A stretch of DNA of 64,000 nucleotides, from positions 3,472,001 through 3,536,000 of the forward strand of contig NZ_CP107995.1 of assembly GCF_036116635.1 (NCBI RefSeq), given 5' to 3'. Within the stretch, counting starts at the first letter, position 1, and each line of letters starts with the position of its first letter. Shown here piece by piece: positions 48,367-56,507 of this stretch. This stretch comes from Amycolatopsis sp. NBC_00345 (GTDB taxonomy: Bacteria > Actinomycetota > Actinomycetes > Mycobacteriales > Pseudonocardiaceae). The position numbers and the translations under genes are program-made. A model generated the notes under the pieces. That model ran no database searches. It saw only the letters and a program-made list of their open reading frames with translations, and was not told the DNA's origin.

Positions 48367-49388
48367 AAGCGGTCCAGCTCCGCGGTTACGACCGCACGCC
48401 GGAGCTCACCGACGTCCCGGACCCGCACGCGAGGAGTCCGCTCGACGTCGTGGTGAAGATCGGCGGCGCCGGCGTGTGCCGCACCGACCTGCACATCATC
48501 GAGGGCCAGTGGGCGGAGAAGTCCGGCGTCACGCTGCCGTACACCCTCGGCCACGAGAACGCGGGCTGGGTGGCGGAGGTCGGCGAGGCGGTTTCTTCGG
48601 TGGCCGTCGGCGACCCGGTGATCCTGCACCCGCTCGCCACCTGCGGGCTGTGCAAGGCCTGCCGGGCGGGTGACGACGTCCACTGTGTCCAGTCGCTGTT
48701 CCCCGGCATCGACAGCGACGGCGGGTACGCGGAATACCTGCGTACCAACGCGCGTGCCGTGGTCAAGCTGGACGCGTCACTGGCCCCGGCGGACGTGGCG
48801 GCGCTCGCCGACGCGGGCCTGACGGCGTACCACGCGGCCCGCAAGGCGGCCGCGCAGCTGCGGCCCGGCGAGCGCGTGGTGTCGATCGGCGCGGGCGGGC
48901 TCGGGCACATCGGCATCCAGGTGCTCAAGGCGATCTCGCCGGCCGAGCTGATCGTGGTCGACCGGTCGCCGGAGGCGCTGAAGCTCGCGGGCGAGCTGGG
49001 CGCGGACCACCTCGTGGTGGCCGACGGCTCGGAGGCCGAGGCGGTACTGGAGCTCACCGGGGGCGAGGGCGCCGAAGCCGTCGTCGACTTCGTGGGCGAA
49101 GGCGGCGCGATCGAAGCCGGGGTGGCGATGCTGCGGCGCGCCGGCAGTTACTACGTGGTCGGCTACGGCGGGACGCTGGCGGTGCCGACGATCGACATCA
49201 TCTCCACCGAAATCAACTTCGTGGGCAACCTCGTCGGTTCCTACAACGACCTCGCCGAGCTGATGGTGCTCGCGGCGCGCGGGAAGGTCTCGCTGCACAC
49301 CAGCACGTACCCCCTGGCCGATTTCGCCCGGGCGCTCGACGATCTGGACAACGGGCTAGTGCGCGGCCGGGCCATCCTCGTGCCCTGA
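48363..49388 (+). CDS. Zinc-dependent alcohol dehydrogenase of the prm operon
   Basis: A 341-residue MDR alcohol dehydrogenase likely oxidising 2-propanol or 1-propanol to acetone or propanal. Catalytic zinc ligands: Cys39 (GVCRTDLH) and His64-Glu65 (GHENAGWV). Structural zinc: Cys94, 97, 100 and 108 (CGLCKACRAGDDVHC). The NAD Rossmann motif is SIGAGGLGHIGIQVLKA, and VDRS points to NAD over NADP. GTGA overlap with the DUF59 gene. It matches the ADH that follows prm genes in Rhodococcus and mim genes in mycobacteria. Confidence 0.92.
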   Translation: MKAVQLRGYDRTPELTDVPDPHARSPLDVVVKIGGAGVCRTDLHIIEGQWAEKSGVTLPYTLGHENAGWVAEVGEAVSSVAVGDPVILHPLATCGLCKACRAGDDVHCVQSLFPGIDSDGGYAEYLRTNARAVVKLDASLAPADVAALADAGLTAYHAARKAAAQLRPGERVVSIGAGGLGHIGIQVLKAISPAELIVVDRSPEALKLAGELGADHLVVADGSEAEAVLELTGGEGAEAVVDFVGEGGAIEAGVAMLRRAGSYYVVGYGGTLAVPTIDIISTEINFVGNLVGSYNDLAELMVLAARGKVSLHTSTYPLADFARALDDLDNGLVRGRAILVP

Positions 49389-49437
49389 CCGCGGAAGGTT
49401 AAACCGCGACCACAACCTCTCCACGGAAGGGACAGCC

Positions 49438-51087
49438 ATGGCCAAGGACCTGCGGTTCAACGTCGAAGCGCGGCAGCTGCTCGAATCGGGCGTGAACGCG
49501 CTCGCCGACGCGGTGAAGGTCACGCTCGGCCCCAAGGGCCGCAACGCCGTCATCGAAAAGCTCACCGGGGCGCCGACGATCACCAACGACGGCGTCACCA
49601 TCGCCAAGGAGATCCAGCTGCGCAACCCGTTCGCCAACATGGGCGCGCAGCTGGTGAAGGAGGTGGCGATGAAGACCAACGGGGTCGCGGGCGACGGCAC
49701 CACCACCGCCACCGTGCTGGCCCAGGCGATCGTGCGGGAGGGCCTGCTCGCCGTCGACGACGGCGCGAACCCGCAGCTGCTCAAGGCGGGCATCCAGAAG
49801 GCCGTCAGCCGGGTCGTCGAGGTGCTGCAGGAGCGCGCCCGCGCGGTGACCGAGAGCGCCGACCTCGCGCACGTCGCCACCCTCTCGGCCAACAACGACC
49901 CGGAGATCGGCGACATCATCGCCGAGGCGATGGGCCGCGTCGGGCTCGGCGGCGTGGTGACCGTCGAGGAGTCGCACGCGTTCGGGCTGGAGGTCAACTT
50001 CGCCGACGGCGTGGAGTTCGACAACGGCTACATCTCGCCCTACATGGCCACCGACAAGGACCGGATGGAAACGGTCTTCGAGAACCCGTACATCCTGTTC
50101 ACCAACGAGAAGATCTCGAAGGTGCAGACGCTGATGCCGGTGCTCGAGCAGGTGACCAGGACGCAGCAGCCGCTGGTGATCATCGCCGAGACCGTGGACG
50201 GGCCGGCGCTGGGCATGCTGGTGGCGAACAACGTGCACAACACCTTCCGCTCGGTCGTGGTGCGGGCGCCCGGCTTCGGCCACCGGCGGCTCGCGGAGCT
50301 GGCTGACCTGGCCGTGTACACCGGCGGCGAGGTGATCACCGGGGACGCGGGCCAGAGCGTCGACGCGGTGCGGCTCGACCAGCTGGGCCGCTGCCACCGG
50401 ATCACCATCACCGAGGGCACCACCACGATGGTCGGCGGCGCGGGCGACGAAACCACGGTGTCCAACCGGATCGAGCAGATCAAGCGGGAGCTGGAGCGCG
50501 CCGAGAACGAGCACGACCAGGACAACCTGCAGGCGCGGATCGCGCGCCTTTCCGGCAGTGTCGCGGTGATCCACGTCGGCGCGGCCACCGAGGTCGAGCT
50601 GCGCGAGAAGCAGCACCGCGTGGAGGACTCGCTGTCGGCCACCGGCGCGGCGATCGAAGAGGGCATCGTCGCGGGCGGCGGCACCGCACTGGTGCAGGCC
50701 CGGTCCGAATTGGACGGTCTGGACCTCAGCGGCGACGCGGCGATCGGCCGCGACATCGTCCGCCGCGCCCTGGTGGAACCGCTGCGCTGGATCGCGATCA
50801 ACGCCGGCTACGACGGCGACGAGGTACTGGCGCAGGTCGGGAAGTCCGAGCCGGGCCACGGGTTCAACGCGCTGACCGGCGAGTACTGCGACATGTTCGA
50901 GGCCGGCGTGATCGACCCGCTGAAGGTGACCCGCTCGGCCCTGCAGAGCGCGGCGTCCATCGCGGCCCTGCTGCTGACCACCGAGACCCTGGTGGTCGAG
51001 GAGATCCTGGGGAACCCGGGCGCGATCATGGCCCCCGGCTTCGGCGACCTGGCCGAGGGCATGGTGCGGCCGTCGAATATCTACTGA
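49438..51087 (+). CDS. GroEL-like chaperonin dedicated to the monooxygenase (MimG-like)
   Basis: A 549-residue class I chaperonin: NALADAVKVTLGPKGRNAVIEK, GDGTTTATVLAQAIVREG (ATP site), VEESHAFGLEVNFADGVEFDNGYISPYM, GAATEVELREKQHRVEDSLSATGAAIEEGIVAGGGTAL. It ends MVRPSNIY and lacks the GGM-rich tail and hydrophobic end of housekeeping GroEL. There is no groES beside it. In mycobacteria MimG, the chaperonin encoded after mimABCD, is required for active hydroxylase, so this is the likely role. GGAAGG precedes the ATG. Confidence 0.93.
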   Translation: MAKDLRFNVEARQLLESGVNALADAVKVTLGPKGRNAVIEKLTGAPTITNDGVTIAKEIQLRNPFANMGAQLVKEVAMKTNGVAGDGTTTATVLAQAIVREGLLAVDDGANPQLLKAGIQKAVSRVVEVLQERARAVTESADLAHVATLSANNDPEIGDIIAEAMGRVGLGGVVTVEESHAFGLEVNFADGVEFDNGYISPYMATDKDRMETVFENPYILFTNEKISKVQTLMPVLEQVTRTQQPLVIIAETVDGPALGMLVANNVHNTFRSVVVRAPGFGHRRLAELADLAVYTGGEVITGDAGQSVDAVRLDQLGRCHRITITEGTTTMVGGAGDETTVSNRIEQIKRELERAENEHDQDNLQARIARLSGSVAVIHVGAATEVELREKQHRVEDSLSATGAAIEEGIVAGGGTALVQARSELDGLDLSGDAAIGRDIVRRALVEPLRWIAINAGYDGDEVLAQVGKSEPGHGFNALTGEYCDMFEAGVIDPLKVTRSALQSAASIAALLLTTETLVVEEILGNPGAIMAPGFGDLAEGMVRPSNIY

Positions 51088-51088
51088 G

Positions 51089-51208
51089 CGGTTCGGGGCC
51101 TGCTTGGTGCGGGCCTGCCGGTTCGGGTCCCGCTTGGTGTGGCCCCACCGGATCGGGTCTCGCCTGGCGCGGCCCGAACCGGCCGGGGCCCGCCTGGTGC
51201 GGGCCCAC
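51089..51208. repeat. Four tandem 30-bp repeats after the chaperonin gene
   Basis: Units start exactly every 30 bp (51089, 51119, 51149, 51179), about 75-85 per cent alike, with the form CGGTTCGGGnCCnGCTTGG. The array begins at the stop codon. The remaining 140 bases to the next gene have no feature that I can name. Confidence 0.85.
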
Positions 51209-51348
51209 GCCCGGACATCGGACTCGGTACCCGGCGCGGGACGCCCGCCGGGTGCCGGCCGGTCGTGGGCACGGGTGGTCGCGGCGCCCGGCCCACGCCC
51301 GGAACTGTTTCCCGCCGGTCACTTCCTGGGTTTCTTCGGAGGGCACCC

Positions 51349-51672
51349 ATGATCTTCATCGTCGTCAAGTTCACGATCCGCCCCGAACGGGGTGAGGACT
51401 GGCTCGGCCTGGTCGAGGAGTTCACCCTCGCCACCCGCCGCGAGCCGGGCAACCTGTTCTTCGAATGGTCCCGCAGCGTCGACGTGCCGAACCAGTTCGT
51501 GCTGGTCGAGGCCTTCGCCTCGCCCGAGGCCGGCTCCGCGCACGTCGGCTCGGCCCACTTCAAGACGGCGATGGGCTGGATGCCCGGCGTCATCGCCCGC
51601 ACCCCGGAGATCGTCAGCGTCGACACTCCTGGCACGGGCTGGGGCCCGATGGGCGAGCTGCGGATCGACTGA
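51349..51672 (+). CDS. Antibiotic biosynthesis monooxygenase (ABM) domain protein
   Basis: A 107-residue ABM/YgiN-like dimeric alpha-beta protein: IFIVVKFTIRPERGEDWLGLVEEFTLATRREPGNLFFEWSRSVDVPNQFVLVEAFAS is the ferredoxin-like fold, and AHVGSAHFKTAMGWMPG the typical SAHF segment. Members oxidise quinols or polyketide intermediates without cofactor; the substrate is unknown. CGGAGGG lies before the ATG. A stable terminator hairpin follows. It may be read through from the prm operon but the repeat array separates them. Confidence 0.9.
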   Translation: MIFIVVKFTIRPERGEDWLGLVEEFTLATRREPGNLFFEWSRSVDVPNQFVLVEAFASPEAGSAHVGSAHFKTAMGWMPGVIARTPEIVSVDTPGTGWGPMGELRID

Positions 51673-51682
51673 GCCCGGCGGG

Positions 51683-51712
51683 CCGGGCCGGACTCCGCGA
51701 AGTCCGGCCCGG
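51683..51712 (+). terminator. Terminator hairpin after the ABM gene
   Basis: CCGGGCCGGACT and AGTCCGGCCCGG are exact 12-bp arms around a 6-nt loop, starting 10 nt after the stop codon. The 267 bases beyond it, up to the next small gene, show no coding signal. Confidence 0.8.
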
Positions 51713-51979
51713 CTCGGTCTGGTCCGGTCTGGTCCGGTGCCGGGATGACAACGATGCCAGCTTTTTCACCGGGCCGGCTCGGTTCAGTCCCATGTGGTCA
51801 CTCCCGCGCCCCGCGTTCCCCTGACCGGACGAGGAAGCTGCTCCCCCGCCGTTGCGACGTCCGAGTGAAGGCCCTGGCGGGACCGGCTGACGTTGCTAGC
51901 GTTGAGGTCGTTGTGCCGCGGCATGACTGGACGGGATCTCCCCAGAACGGCCACGAGGCGACACGACGGACGGTGATCC

Positions 51980-52195
51980 ATGACCGCACCAGTGAAGGAC
52001 ATCCCGGTCGCACCCGGACGAAGAACCACGGAAGGAGCACATCTGTTGTCCCGCAAGGAAGAGCCGGGCCTCGTCCTGAGCATCGCACTGACGACCGCCC
52101 TCGGCGTCGCGTGGGCGGCCGAGGTGGGAGTCGGCGTCGGGGTGAGCCTGGGGAACATGGTGACCGGCAACACCCGCAAACCGGCGCCCCGGTAG
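51980..52195 (+). CDS. Small hydrophobic protein of unknown function
   Basis: A 71-residue frame. The first 30 residues are polar with LLSRKEEPG; then one hydrophobic, glycine-patterned stretch (VLSIALTTALGVAWAAEVGV to SLGNMVTG) and a basic tail NTRKPAPR. No family recognised. GGACGGTGATCC before the ATG is a weak ribosome site. It could be a membrane peptide or a secreted leader-type precursor, but no processing genes are adjacent. Supported mainly by its composition relative to the flanking low-complexity DNA. Confidence 0.4.
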   Translation: MTAPVKDIPVAPGRRTTEGAHLLSRKEEPGLVLSIALTTALGVAWAAEVGVGVGVSLGNMVTGNTRKPAPR

Positions 52196-52336
52196 GAAAT
52201 CACCCATCCGGCACCGGATCGTGAGGAGCAGGGGCGCCACACGATCCGGGGACGCCCGATGGACGGCAACGCACGCGGGACCCCGGACCCCGGCCCGCGA
52301 CGTCACTTCGCCTGGTCCACGTCGGCCGGCCCCACC

Positions 52337-52484
52337 CATTCGCTTGGCCCGCCGCCTTGCCCTGCATTCGCCTGGCCCGCAGCGCCGCGGCCCGCACATT
52401 CCGCCTGTCCCGTGCCGCATCGCCACCTATTCGCCGGGCCCGCCGCCTCGCCCCGCATTCGCCGGGCCCGCAGCGCCGCGGCCC
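52337..52484. repeat. Duplicated 57-bp block in a low-complexity gap
   Basis: Two 57-bp copies (52337-52393 and 52428-52484) are about 88 per cent alike, sharing GGCCCGCAGCGCCGCGGCCC, and are spaced 91 bp apart. Each copy itself contains two CATTCGCnnGGCCCGC blocks. The whole gap from 52196 to 52533 is C-rich and non-coding as far as I can see. Confidence 0.75.
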
Positions 52485-52533
52485 TCATTCGCCCGGCCGC
52501 GTCACCTCGGCCGCACAGCCGGGCACCAGCCCG

Positions 52534-53481
52534 TCAGCTCCAGATCGTCACGTACACCGGCGGCCGGAACCGGGACGGCGGCACCCCGCTGCCCGGCGCG
52601 CGCATCACGTGCATCGCCGCGGGGGTGCTGAGGAAGTGGCGCAGCGAGTTGGCCGCGCCGGTGCGGCGGTCGGTGGGCAAGGTGGTCACGAACCAGCACA
52701 CGGACATCGGTGTGTGACGCGTCGGGACGACCGTCAGTTCGTGGCGGCGCAGCTGCGGCGCCACGAGGTGCTCCAGCGCCACCGAAACCCCGCCCCCGCT
52801 GGCGGCCGCCGACCACGCGGCCGTCTGGTTCGGGAAGACCTGGATGGCGTCGTCCGGGACGCCCAGCCGGCGCAGCAGCCGCCCGGTGTCGCTGCCCGCG
52901 TCGGCGCCCGCCGGATCGAGCAGCCACGGCCAGTGCGCCGGGCTGCCCTGGTGACGGCAGTGCGGCGAGCCGACCACCACCAGCGACGCGCGGAAGATCG
53001 GCACGCTGTCGAGGTCCTGGCCCGGGTCGCCGGAAAGGCTCGGGCCGAGCGCGACGTCCGCGAGCCGGTTCGCGACCAGCACCGGCAGCTCCGACGTGCG
53101 CGCCAGGCCCGCCGACGCGTCGATCTGGTTCCCCGATCTCCTGGTGAACGCCTCCAGCAGCGGGTTGGCGACGAACTCGGCGATCTCGCTGGTCACCGCC
53201 AGCTGCAGGCGGGCCGCGACGCCGTTGGCCTGCCGGACGGCGGCGTCGGCCTCCGCGCCGAGCGCTACCATCTGCGACGCGATCGGGAGCAGTCTGCTGC
53301 CGCCCGCGGTGAGCGTCATCCCGCCTGAGCGTTTGATCAGCAGCTTGTCGCCGTGGTGCTGACGCAGCGCGGCCAGCGCCTGTGACACCGCGGGCTCGCT
53401 CACGCCCAGCGCCTTGGCCGCGTCGGTGACCGAGCCGAGCCTGGCGACCAGGACGAACGCGTTGAGCTGGCCCAGTGTCAT
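52534..53481 (-). CDS. LysR family transcriptional regulator of the cox region
   Basis: A 315-residue LysR protein. HTH: LGQLNAFVLVARLGSVTDAAKALGVSEPAVSQALAALRQHHGDKLLIKRSGGMTLT. The effector domain (about residue 90 on) is a periplasmic-binding-like fold (QLAVTSEIAEFVANPLLEAF, VALEHLVAPQL). ATG 53481. It is divergent from the coxDE side; an 18-bp motif in the gap is repeated exactly in the promoter region between the two coxM genes. It is therefore the best candidate regulator of both cox transcription units. Confidence 0.9.
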   Translation of the reverse strand: MTLGQLNAFVLVARLGSVTDAAKALGVSEPAVSQALAALRQHHGDKLLIKRSGGMTLTAGGSRLLPIASQMVALGAEADAAVRQANGVAARLQLAVTSEIAEFVANPLLEAFTRRSGNQIDASAGLARTSELPVLVANRLADVALGPSLSGDPGQDLDSVPIFRASLVVVGSPHCRHQGSPAHWPWLLDPAGADAGSDTGRLLRRLGVPDDAIQVFPNQTAAWSAAASGGGVSVALEHLVAPQLRRHELTVVPTRHTPMSVCWFVTTLPTDRRTGAANSLRHFLSTPAAMHVMRAPGSGVPPSRFRPPVYVTIWS

Positions 53482-53523
53482 CCGTAGATACTCTCTGTCA
53501 CCCCGGAGACTGGACCATACTCC

Positions 53524-53541
53524 TTAAGCAAAGGGTTAATC
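53524..53541. promoter_or_regulatory. Shared cox motif, copy 1
   Basis: TTAAGCAAAGGGTTAATC, an interrupted palindrome (TTAA-N8-TTAA) in the 101-bp gap between the LysR gene and the small gene before coxD. The same 18 bases occur inverted at 63540-63557. In such GC-rich DNA, two chance copies are very unlikely. Confidence 0.75.
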
Positions 53542-53582
53542 CAGCGATGACCGGGCGCCGCGACGGGCCTACCGTCGCCGCC

Positions 53583-53831
53583 ATGGACGACGACGCACTG
53601 CAAGTCCTGCGCGAGGTCTGGAGCGCCCGGGACCAGAGCAGCGAAGACCTGGAAGCGGCGTGCGGCCCGCAGCGGACGTGCAAGAGCATGTCGGCGGTCG
53701 GCTTCGAGGGGCTGGCCGGGGGCGGCGACCTGCGCGACGCCTGGAAGACGCAGCTGGCCAAGGAGGGCAAGCTCAAGCCCGGCACCGGCACGGTCCGCGA
53801 CCTGGTGCTCGGCACGGACGAGAACGCGTAG
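53583..53831 (+). CDS. Small protein of the cox cluster
   Basis: An 82-residue acidic-to-neutral soluble protein with two Cys (ACGPQRTCKSM) and a C-terminal basic segment (KTQLAKEGKLKPGTGTVRDLVLG). I do not recognise a family. It lies between the shared cox motif and coxD, 9 bp ahead of coxD in the same direction, so it is probably part of that operon. No strong ribosome site is seen before the ATG. Its position suggests a role in CO dehydrogenase maturation, which is inference. Confidence 0.6.
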   Translation: MDDDALQVLREVWSARDQSSEDLEAACGPQRTCKSMSAVGFEGLAGGGDLRDAWKTQLAKEGKLKPGTGTVRDLVLGTDENA

Positions 53832-53840
53832 CGCGCGGGG

Positions 53841-54716
53841 ATGGACTACCCGGACACCGTCGCCGGCCTCACCGGCTCACTGCGCGACGGCGGCTACCTC
53901 GCCGACCGCGGCCTCGCCACCGCGCTGCTCGTCGCGCTGTCGCTGCACCGCCCGATCCTGCTGGAGGGTGAGGTCGGCGTCGGCAAGACCGAGGTGGCGA
54001 AGACGATCGCGGCGGTCTTCGAACGACGGCTGATCCGGCTGCAGTGCTACGAGGGCATCGACACCGCGCAGGCGCTCTACGAATGGGACTACGCCCGTCA
54101 GCTGCTGCAGATCCGCGCGCTGCAGGACCGCGAGGCCGCTGCGGACGACGTGGTGGAGCAGTTGTTCGGGCCGAAGTTCCTCCTCGAGCGCCCGCTGCTG
54201 GCCGCCGTCCGCGCCGGTGACCGCGCGGTGCTGCTGGTCGACGAGATCGACCGCGCCGACGACGAGTTCGAGGCCTTCCTGCTGGAGCTGCTGTCGGACT
54301 TCCAGGTGACCGTGCCGGAGGTCGGCACCATCGTCGCGCCGAGCCCGCCGCTGGTGGTGCTCACGTCGAACCGCACGCGGGAGCTGCACGACGCGCTCAA
54401 GCGCCGCTGCCTGTACCACTGGCTCGGCTACCCGCCCGCCGAACGCGAGGTGGAGATCGTGCTGGTGCGCGAGCCCGGGGTGTCCGCGGCGCTCGCACAC
54501 AAGGTGGTCGCCGCCGTGCGGCGGCTGCGCGAGCTGGACCTCGCCAAGCCGCCCGGCGTGGCCGAGACGATCGACTGGGCCCGCATGCTCCGGTTCCTCG
54601 GCGAGGACGACCTGGACGAGCGCTCGGCCGCCGACACGCTCGGCGCCGTGGTCAAGGACCGCGACGACCTCGACGTGGTGCGCGAGCACCTCGCGGAGGT
54701 CGCTTCCGGTGCCTGA
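53841..54716 (+). CDS. coxD: MoxR-type AAA+ ATPase, CoxD-like
   Basis: A 291-residue MoxR-family ATPase. Walker A is LLEGEVGVGKTEVAKTIAAV, then LQCYEGIDTAQALYEWDYARQLLQ, Walker B VLLVDEIDRADDEFEAFLLELLSDFQ, and sensor 1 VVLTSNRTRELHDALKRRCLYHWLGYP. CoxD is needed in Afipia (Oligotropha) carboxidovorans to build the [CuSMoO2] site of CO dehydrogenase. The gene overlaps coxE by 8 nt, the usual MoxR/VWA partnership. Confidence 0.93.
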   Translation: MDYPDTVAGLTGSLRDGGYLADRGLATALLVALSLHRPILLEGEVGVGKTEVAKTIAAVFERRLIRLQCYEGIDTAQALYEWDYARQLLQIRALQDREAAADDVVEQLFGPKFLLERPLLAAVRAGDRAVLLVDEIDRADDEFEAFLLELLSDFQVTVPEVGTIVAPSPPLVVLTSNRTRELHDALKRRCLYHWLGYPPAEREVEIVLVREPGVSAALAHKVVAAVRRLRELDLAKPPGVAETIDWARMLRFLGEDDLDERSAADTLGAVVKDRDDLDVVREHLAEVASGA

Positions 54717-55821
54717 GCGGGCCGCACTGGTGCGTGTGCTCGTCGGCTTCGCCCGCGCGCTGCGTGAAGCCGGGCTGCCCGTCGGCTCCGGTGACGCGCT
54801 CACGTACTGCCGCGCGATGACCGCGCTCGACCCGAGCGACCTCGTCGACCTCTACTGGGCCGGGCACGCCGCGCTGCTCAAGCGGCACGAGGACCTGCTT
54901 CGGTACGACGAGGTGTTCCGCCGTTACTTCCTGGCCGCCGACGGCCCGGCGGCCGAGCTGCTGCAGCTCACCGCCCAGGCCGCGGACGACGCGGCCCTCG
55001 CGCTGCCGGAGCCGGAGCGCACCGGCGAGGAGCGGGAGACCGACACCGTGCTCGGCCTGGCCGCGTCCGATGTGGACACCTTGAAGCACAAGGCTTTCGG
55101 CGCCTGCACCGCCGAAGAGCTGGCGGCGATCCGGCGGATGATGGCGCGGATCCGGCTGACCCCGCCGCGCCGGCGCACCCGCCGCACGCGCCCGGCCCGC
55201 TCCGGCCGGGCGCCGGACCTGCGCCGCACGGTCCGCGATTCGCTGCGCAGCTTCGGCGAGCCCGGCGAGCTGCGCTGGCGCCAACGCCGGACGCGATTAC
55301 GCCCGTTGATCCTCATCCTCGACATCTCCGGCTCGATGGCCGACTACTCGCGCAACCTATTGCAGTTCGCCTACTCCGCGCGCCACGCCGCGGCGACGGC
55401 CGAGGTGTTCTGCTTCGGCACCCGCCTGAGCCGGATCACCGACCGCCTGCGGACGCGCGACGTCGACGAGGCGCTGGCGCGCGCGGCCGAGGCGGTCGTC
55501 GACTGGGAGGGCGGGACGCGGATCGGCGCGGCGCTGGACGAGTTCGTCCGCACCTGGGGACGGCGCGGGCTGTGCCGTGGCGGCGTGGTGGTGATCTGCT
55601 CGGACGGGCTGGACCGCGGTGACCCGGACGTGCTGGCGAACGCGATGGCAAGACTCGCCCGGTTGAGCCACCGTCTCGTGTGGACGAACCCGCACGGCGG
55701 CTCGGCCGGGTCCGGCCCGGTCGGCTTGATGGTGGCCGCCCCGCACGTGGACCTGCTCGTGTCCGGGCACGACCTGCACAGTCTCGAAGAGCTCGCGGCG
55801 CTGCTGCCGGGGCTCGGTTAG
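54709..55821 (+). CDS. coxE: VWA-domain protein, CoxE-like
   Basis: A 370-residue CoxE protein. The N-terminal helical domain (residues 1-150) is followed by an Arg-rich linker (RRRTRRTRPARSGRAPDLRRTVRDSLR). A von Willebrand A domain then carries the MIDAS motif LILDISGSMADYS, WEGGTRIGAALDEF and VVVICSDGLDRGDPDVL. It works with CoxD to mature the CO dehydrogenase active site. GTG start overlapping coxD. The small gene at 55831 follows after 9 bp. Confidence 0.93.
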   Translation: MPERAALVRVLVGFARALREAGLPVGSGDALTYCRAMTALDPSDLVDLYWAGHAALLKRHEDLLRYDEVFRRYFLAADGPAAELLQLTAQAADDAALALPEPERTGEERETDTVLGLAASDVDTLKHKAFGACTAEELAAIRRMMARIRLTPPRRRTRRTRPARSGRAPDLRRTVRDSLRSFGEPGELRWRQRRTRLRPLILILDISGSMADYSRNLLQFAYSARHAAATAEVFCFGTRLSRITDRLRTRDVDEALARAAEAVVDWEGGTRIGAALDEFVRTWGRRGLCRGGVVVICSDGLDRGDPDVLANAMARLARLSHRLVWTNPHGGSAGSGPVGLMVAAPHVDLLVSGHDLHSLEELAALLPGLG

Positions 55822-55830
55822 GAGCCCGGT

Positions 55831-56100
55831 GTGAAACGGTGGAGTGTGGGCATCGAGGCGGACGGCGACCGCGTGTTCACCCTCGAGGAGATCGTGGAGC
55901 TGGCCGACGCGGTCGCGCCCGCGGGCGGCATCGCCAGCGGGATCGGCACCAGCCGTTACGGCGCGCGGCTGCTCGTCGACGCGCCGGACCGCGAGAAGGC
56001 CGTCGCGCTGGCGACGGAAGAGTTCCGCCGTGCCGCCGCGGCGGCCGGGCTGCCACCGTGCCCGGTCGGCCGGGTGGAGGCCGTCGGCGAGGACGAGTGA
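55831..56100 (+). CDS. Small alpha/beta protein of the cox cluster
   Basis: An 89-residue protein: KRWSVGIEADGDRVFTLEEIVELADAVAPAGGIASGIGTSRYGARLLVDAPDREKAVALATEEFRRAA. The alternation suggests a beta-alpha-beta-beta-alpha (ferredoxin-like) fold; no catalytic motif. Family not recognised by name. GGAG lies 6 nt before the GTG, and its stop overlaps the next gene start (GTGA), so it is translated with its neighbours in the coxDE operon. Confidence 0.7.
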   Translation: MKRWSVGIEADGDRVFTLEEIVELADAVAPAGGIASGIGTSRYGARLLVDAPDREKAVALATEEFRRAAAAAGLPPCPVGRVEAVGEDE

Positions 56101-56465
56101 TCCGCCTCGGCCCGGCCGCCGGCTACCCCTTCGACGGCCCCCGCCTCCTCGGCGGCTGGACCCCGCCGCCCGTCGCCGCGGTGTATGCCGTGCTGTACAA
56201 ACCGGACCCGGACACCCGGCCCGAGCGTTACGCCGTGATCTACGTCGGACAGGGCGAAGACCTTTCGCGCGAGCACTTCCCGTTCCGCCACCCGCGCGCC
56301 GCCTGCTGGGTCGCGCGCGCCGGCTCGCGCTGGAAGGTGCACATCTGCACCTACGAGGTCCCGGGCGGCCTGCCCGCCCACCGCGAGCAGATCGTCCGCG
56401 AGCTGACGGCGGTCTACCACCCGCGTTGCAACGCCCCCACCCGCCGACCCGTTCCAGGCTCGTGA
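56097..56465 (+). CDS. GIY-YIG-like small protein
   Basis: A 122-residue protein. VAAVYAVLYK and then YAVIYVGQGEDLSREHFPFRH resemble the two strands and the YxG motif of the GIY-YIG fold (usual GIY...YIG), followed by WKVHICTYEVPGG and REQIVRELTAVYHPRCN with a conserved Glu. Catalytic Arg and Glu of true nucleases are not certain. GTGA coupling to the gene before. Its stop codon lies inside the 46-bp palindrome. Its role in a cox operon is unclear. Confidence 0.65.
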   Translation: MIRLGPAAGYPFDGPRLLGGWTPPPVAAVYAVLYKPDPDTRPERYAVIYVGQGEDLSREHFPFRHPRAACWVARAGSRWKVHICTYEVPGGLPAHREQIVRELTAVYHPRCNAPTRRPVPGS

Positions 56466-56504
56466 GTGTTTATGACGGTTAGAACCGTCATAAACACTCA
56501 CGAG
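56459..56504. repeat. Perfect 46-bp palindromic repeat
   Basis: Base-for-base identical to 39410-39455. It holds the stop of the GIY-YIG-like gene (TGA 56463-56465) and ends 4 nt before the stop of the converging small membrane protein, again a tail-to-tail position. Confidence 0.95.
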
Positions 56505-56507
56505 TCC

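Noticed and set aside
51089..51208. CRISPR array
   Set aside because: The 30-bp units are directly adjacent with no unique spacers and drift along their whole length; no cas genes are present.
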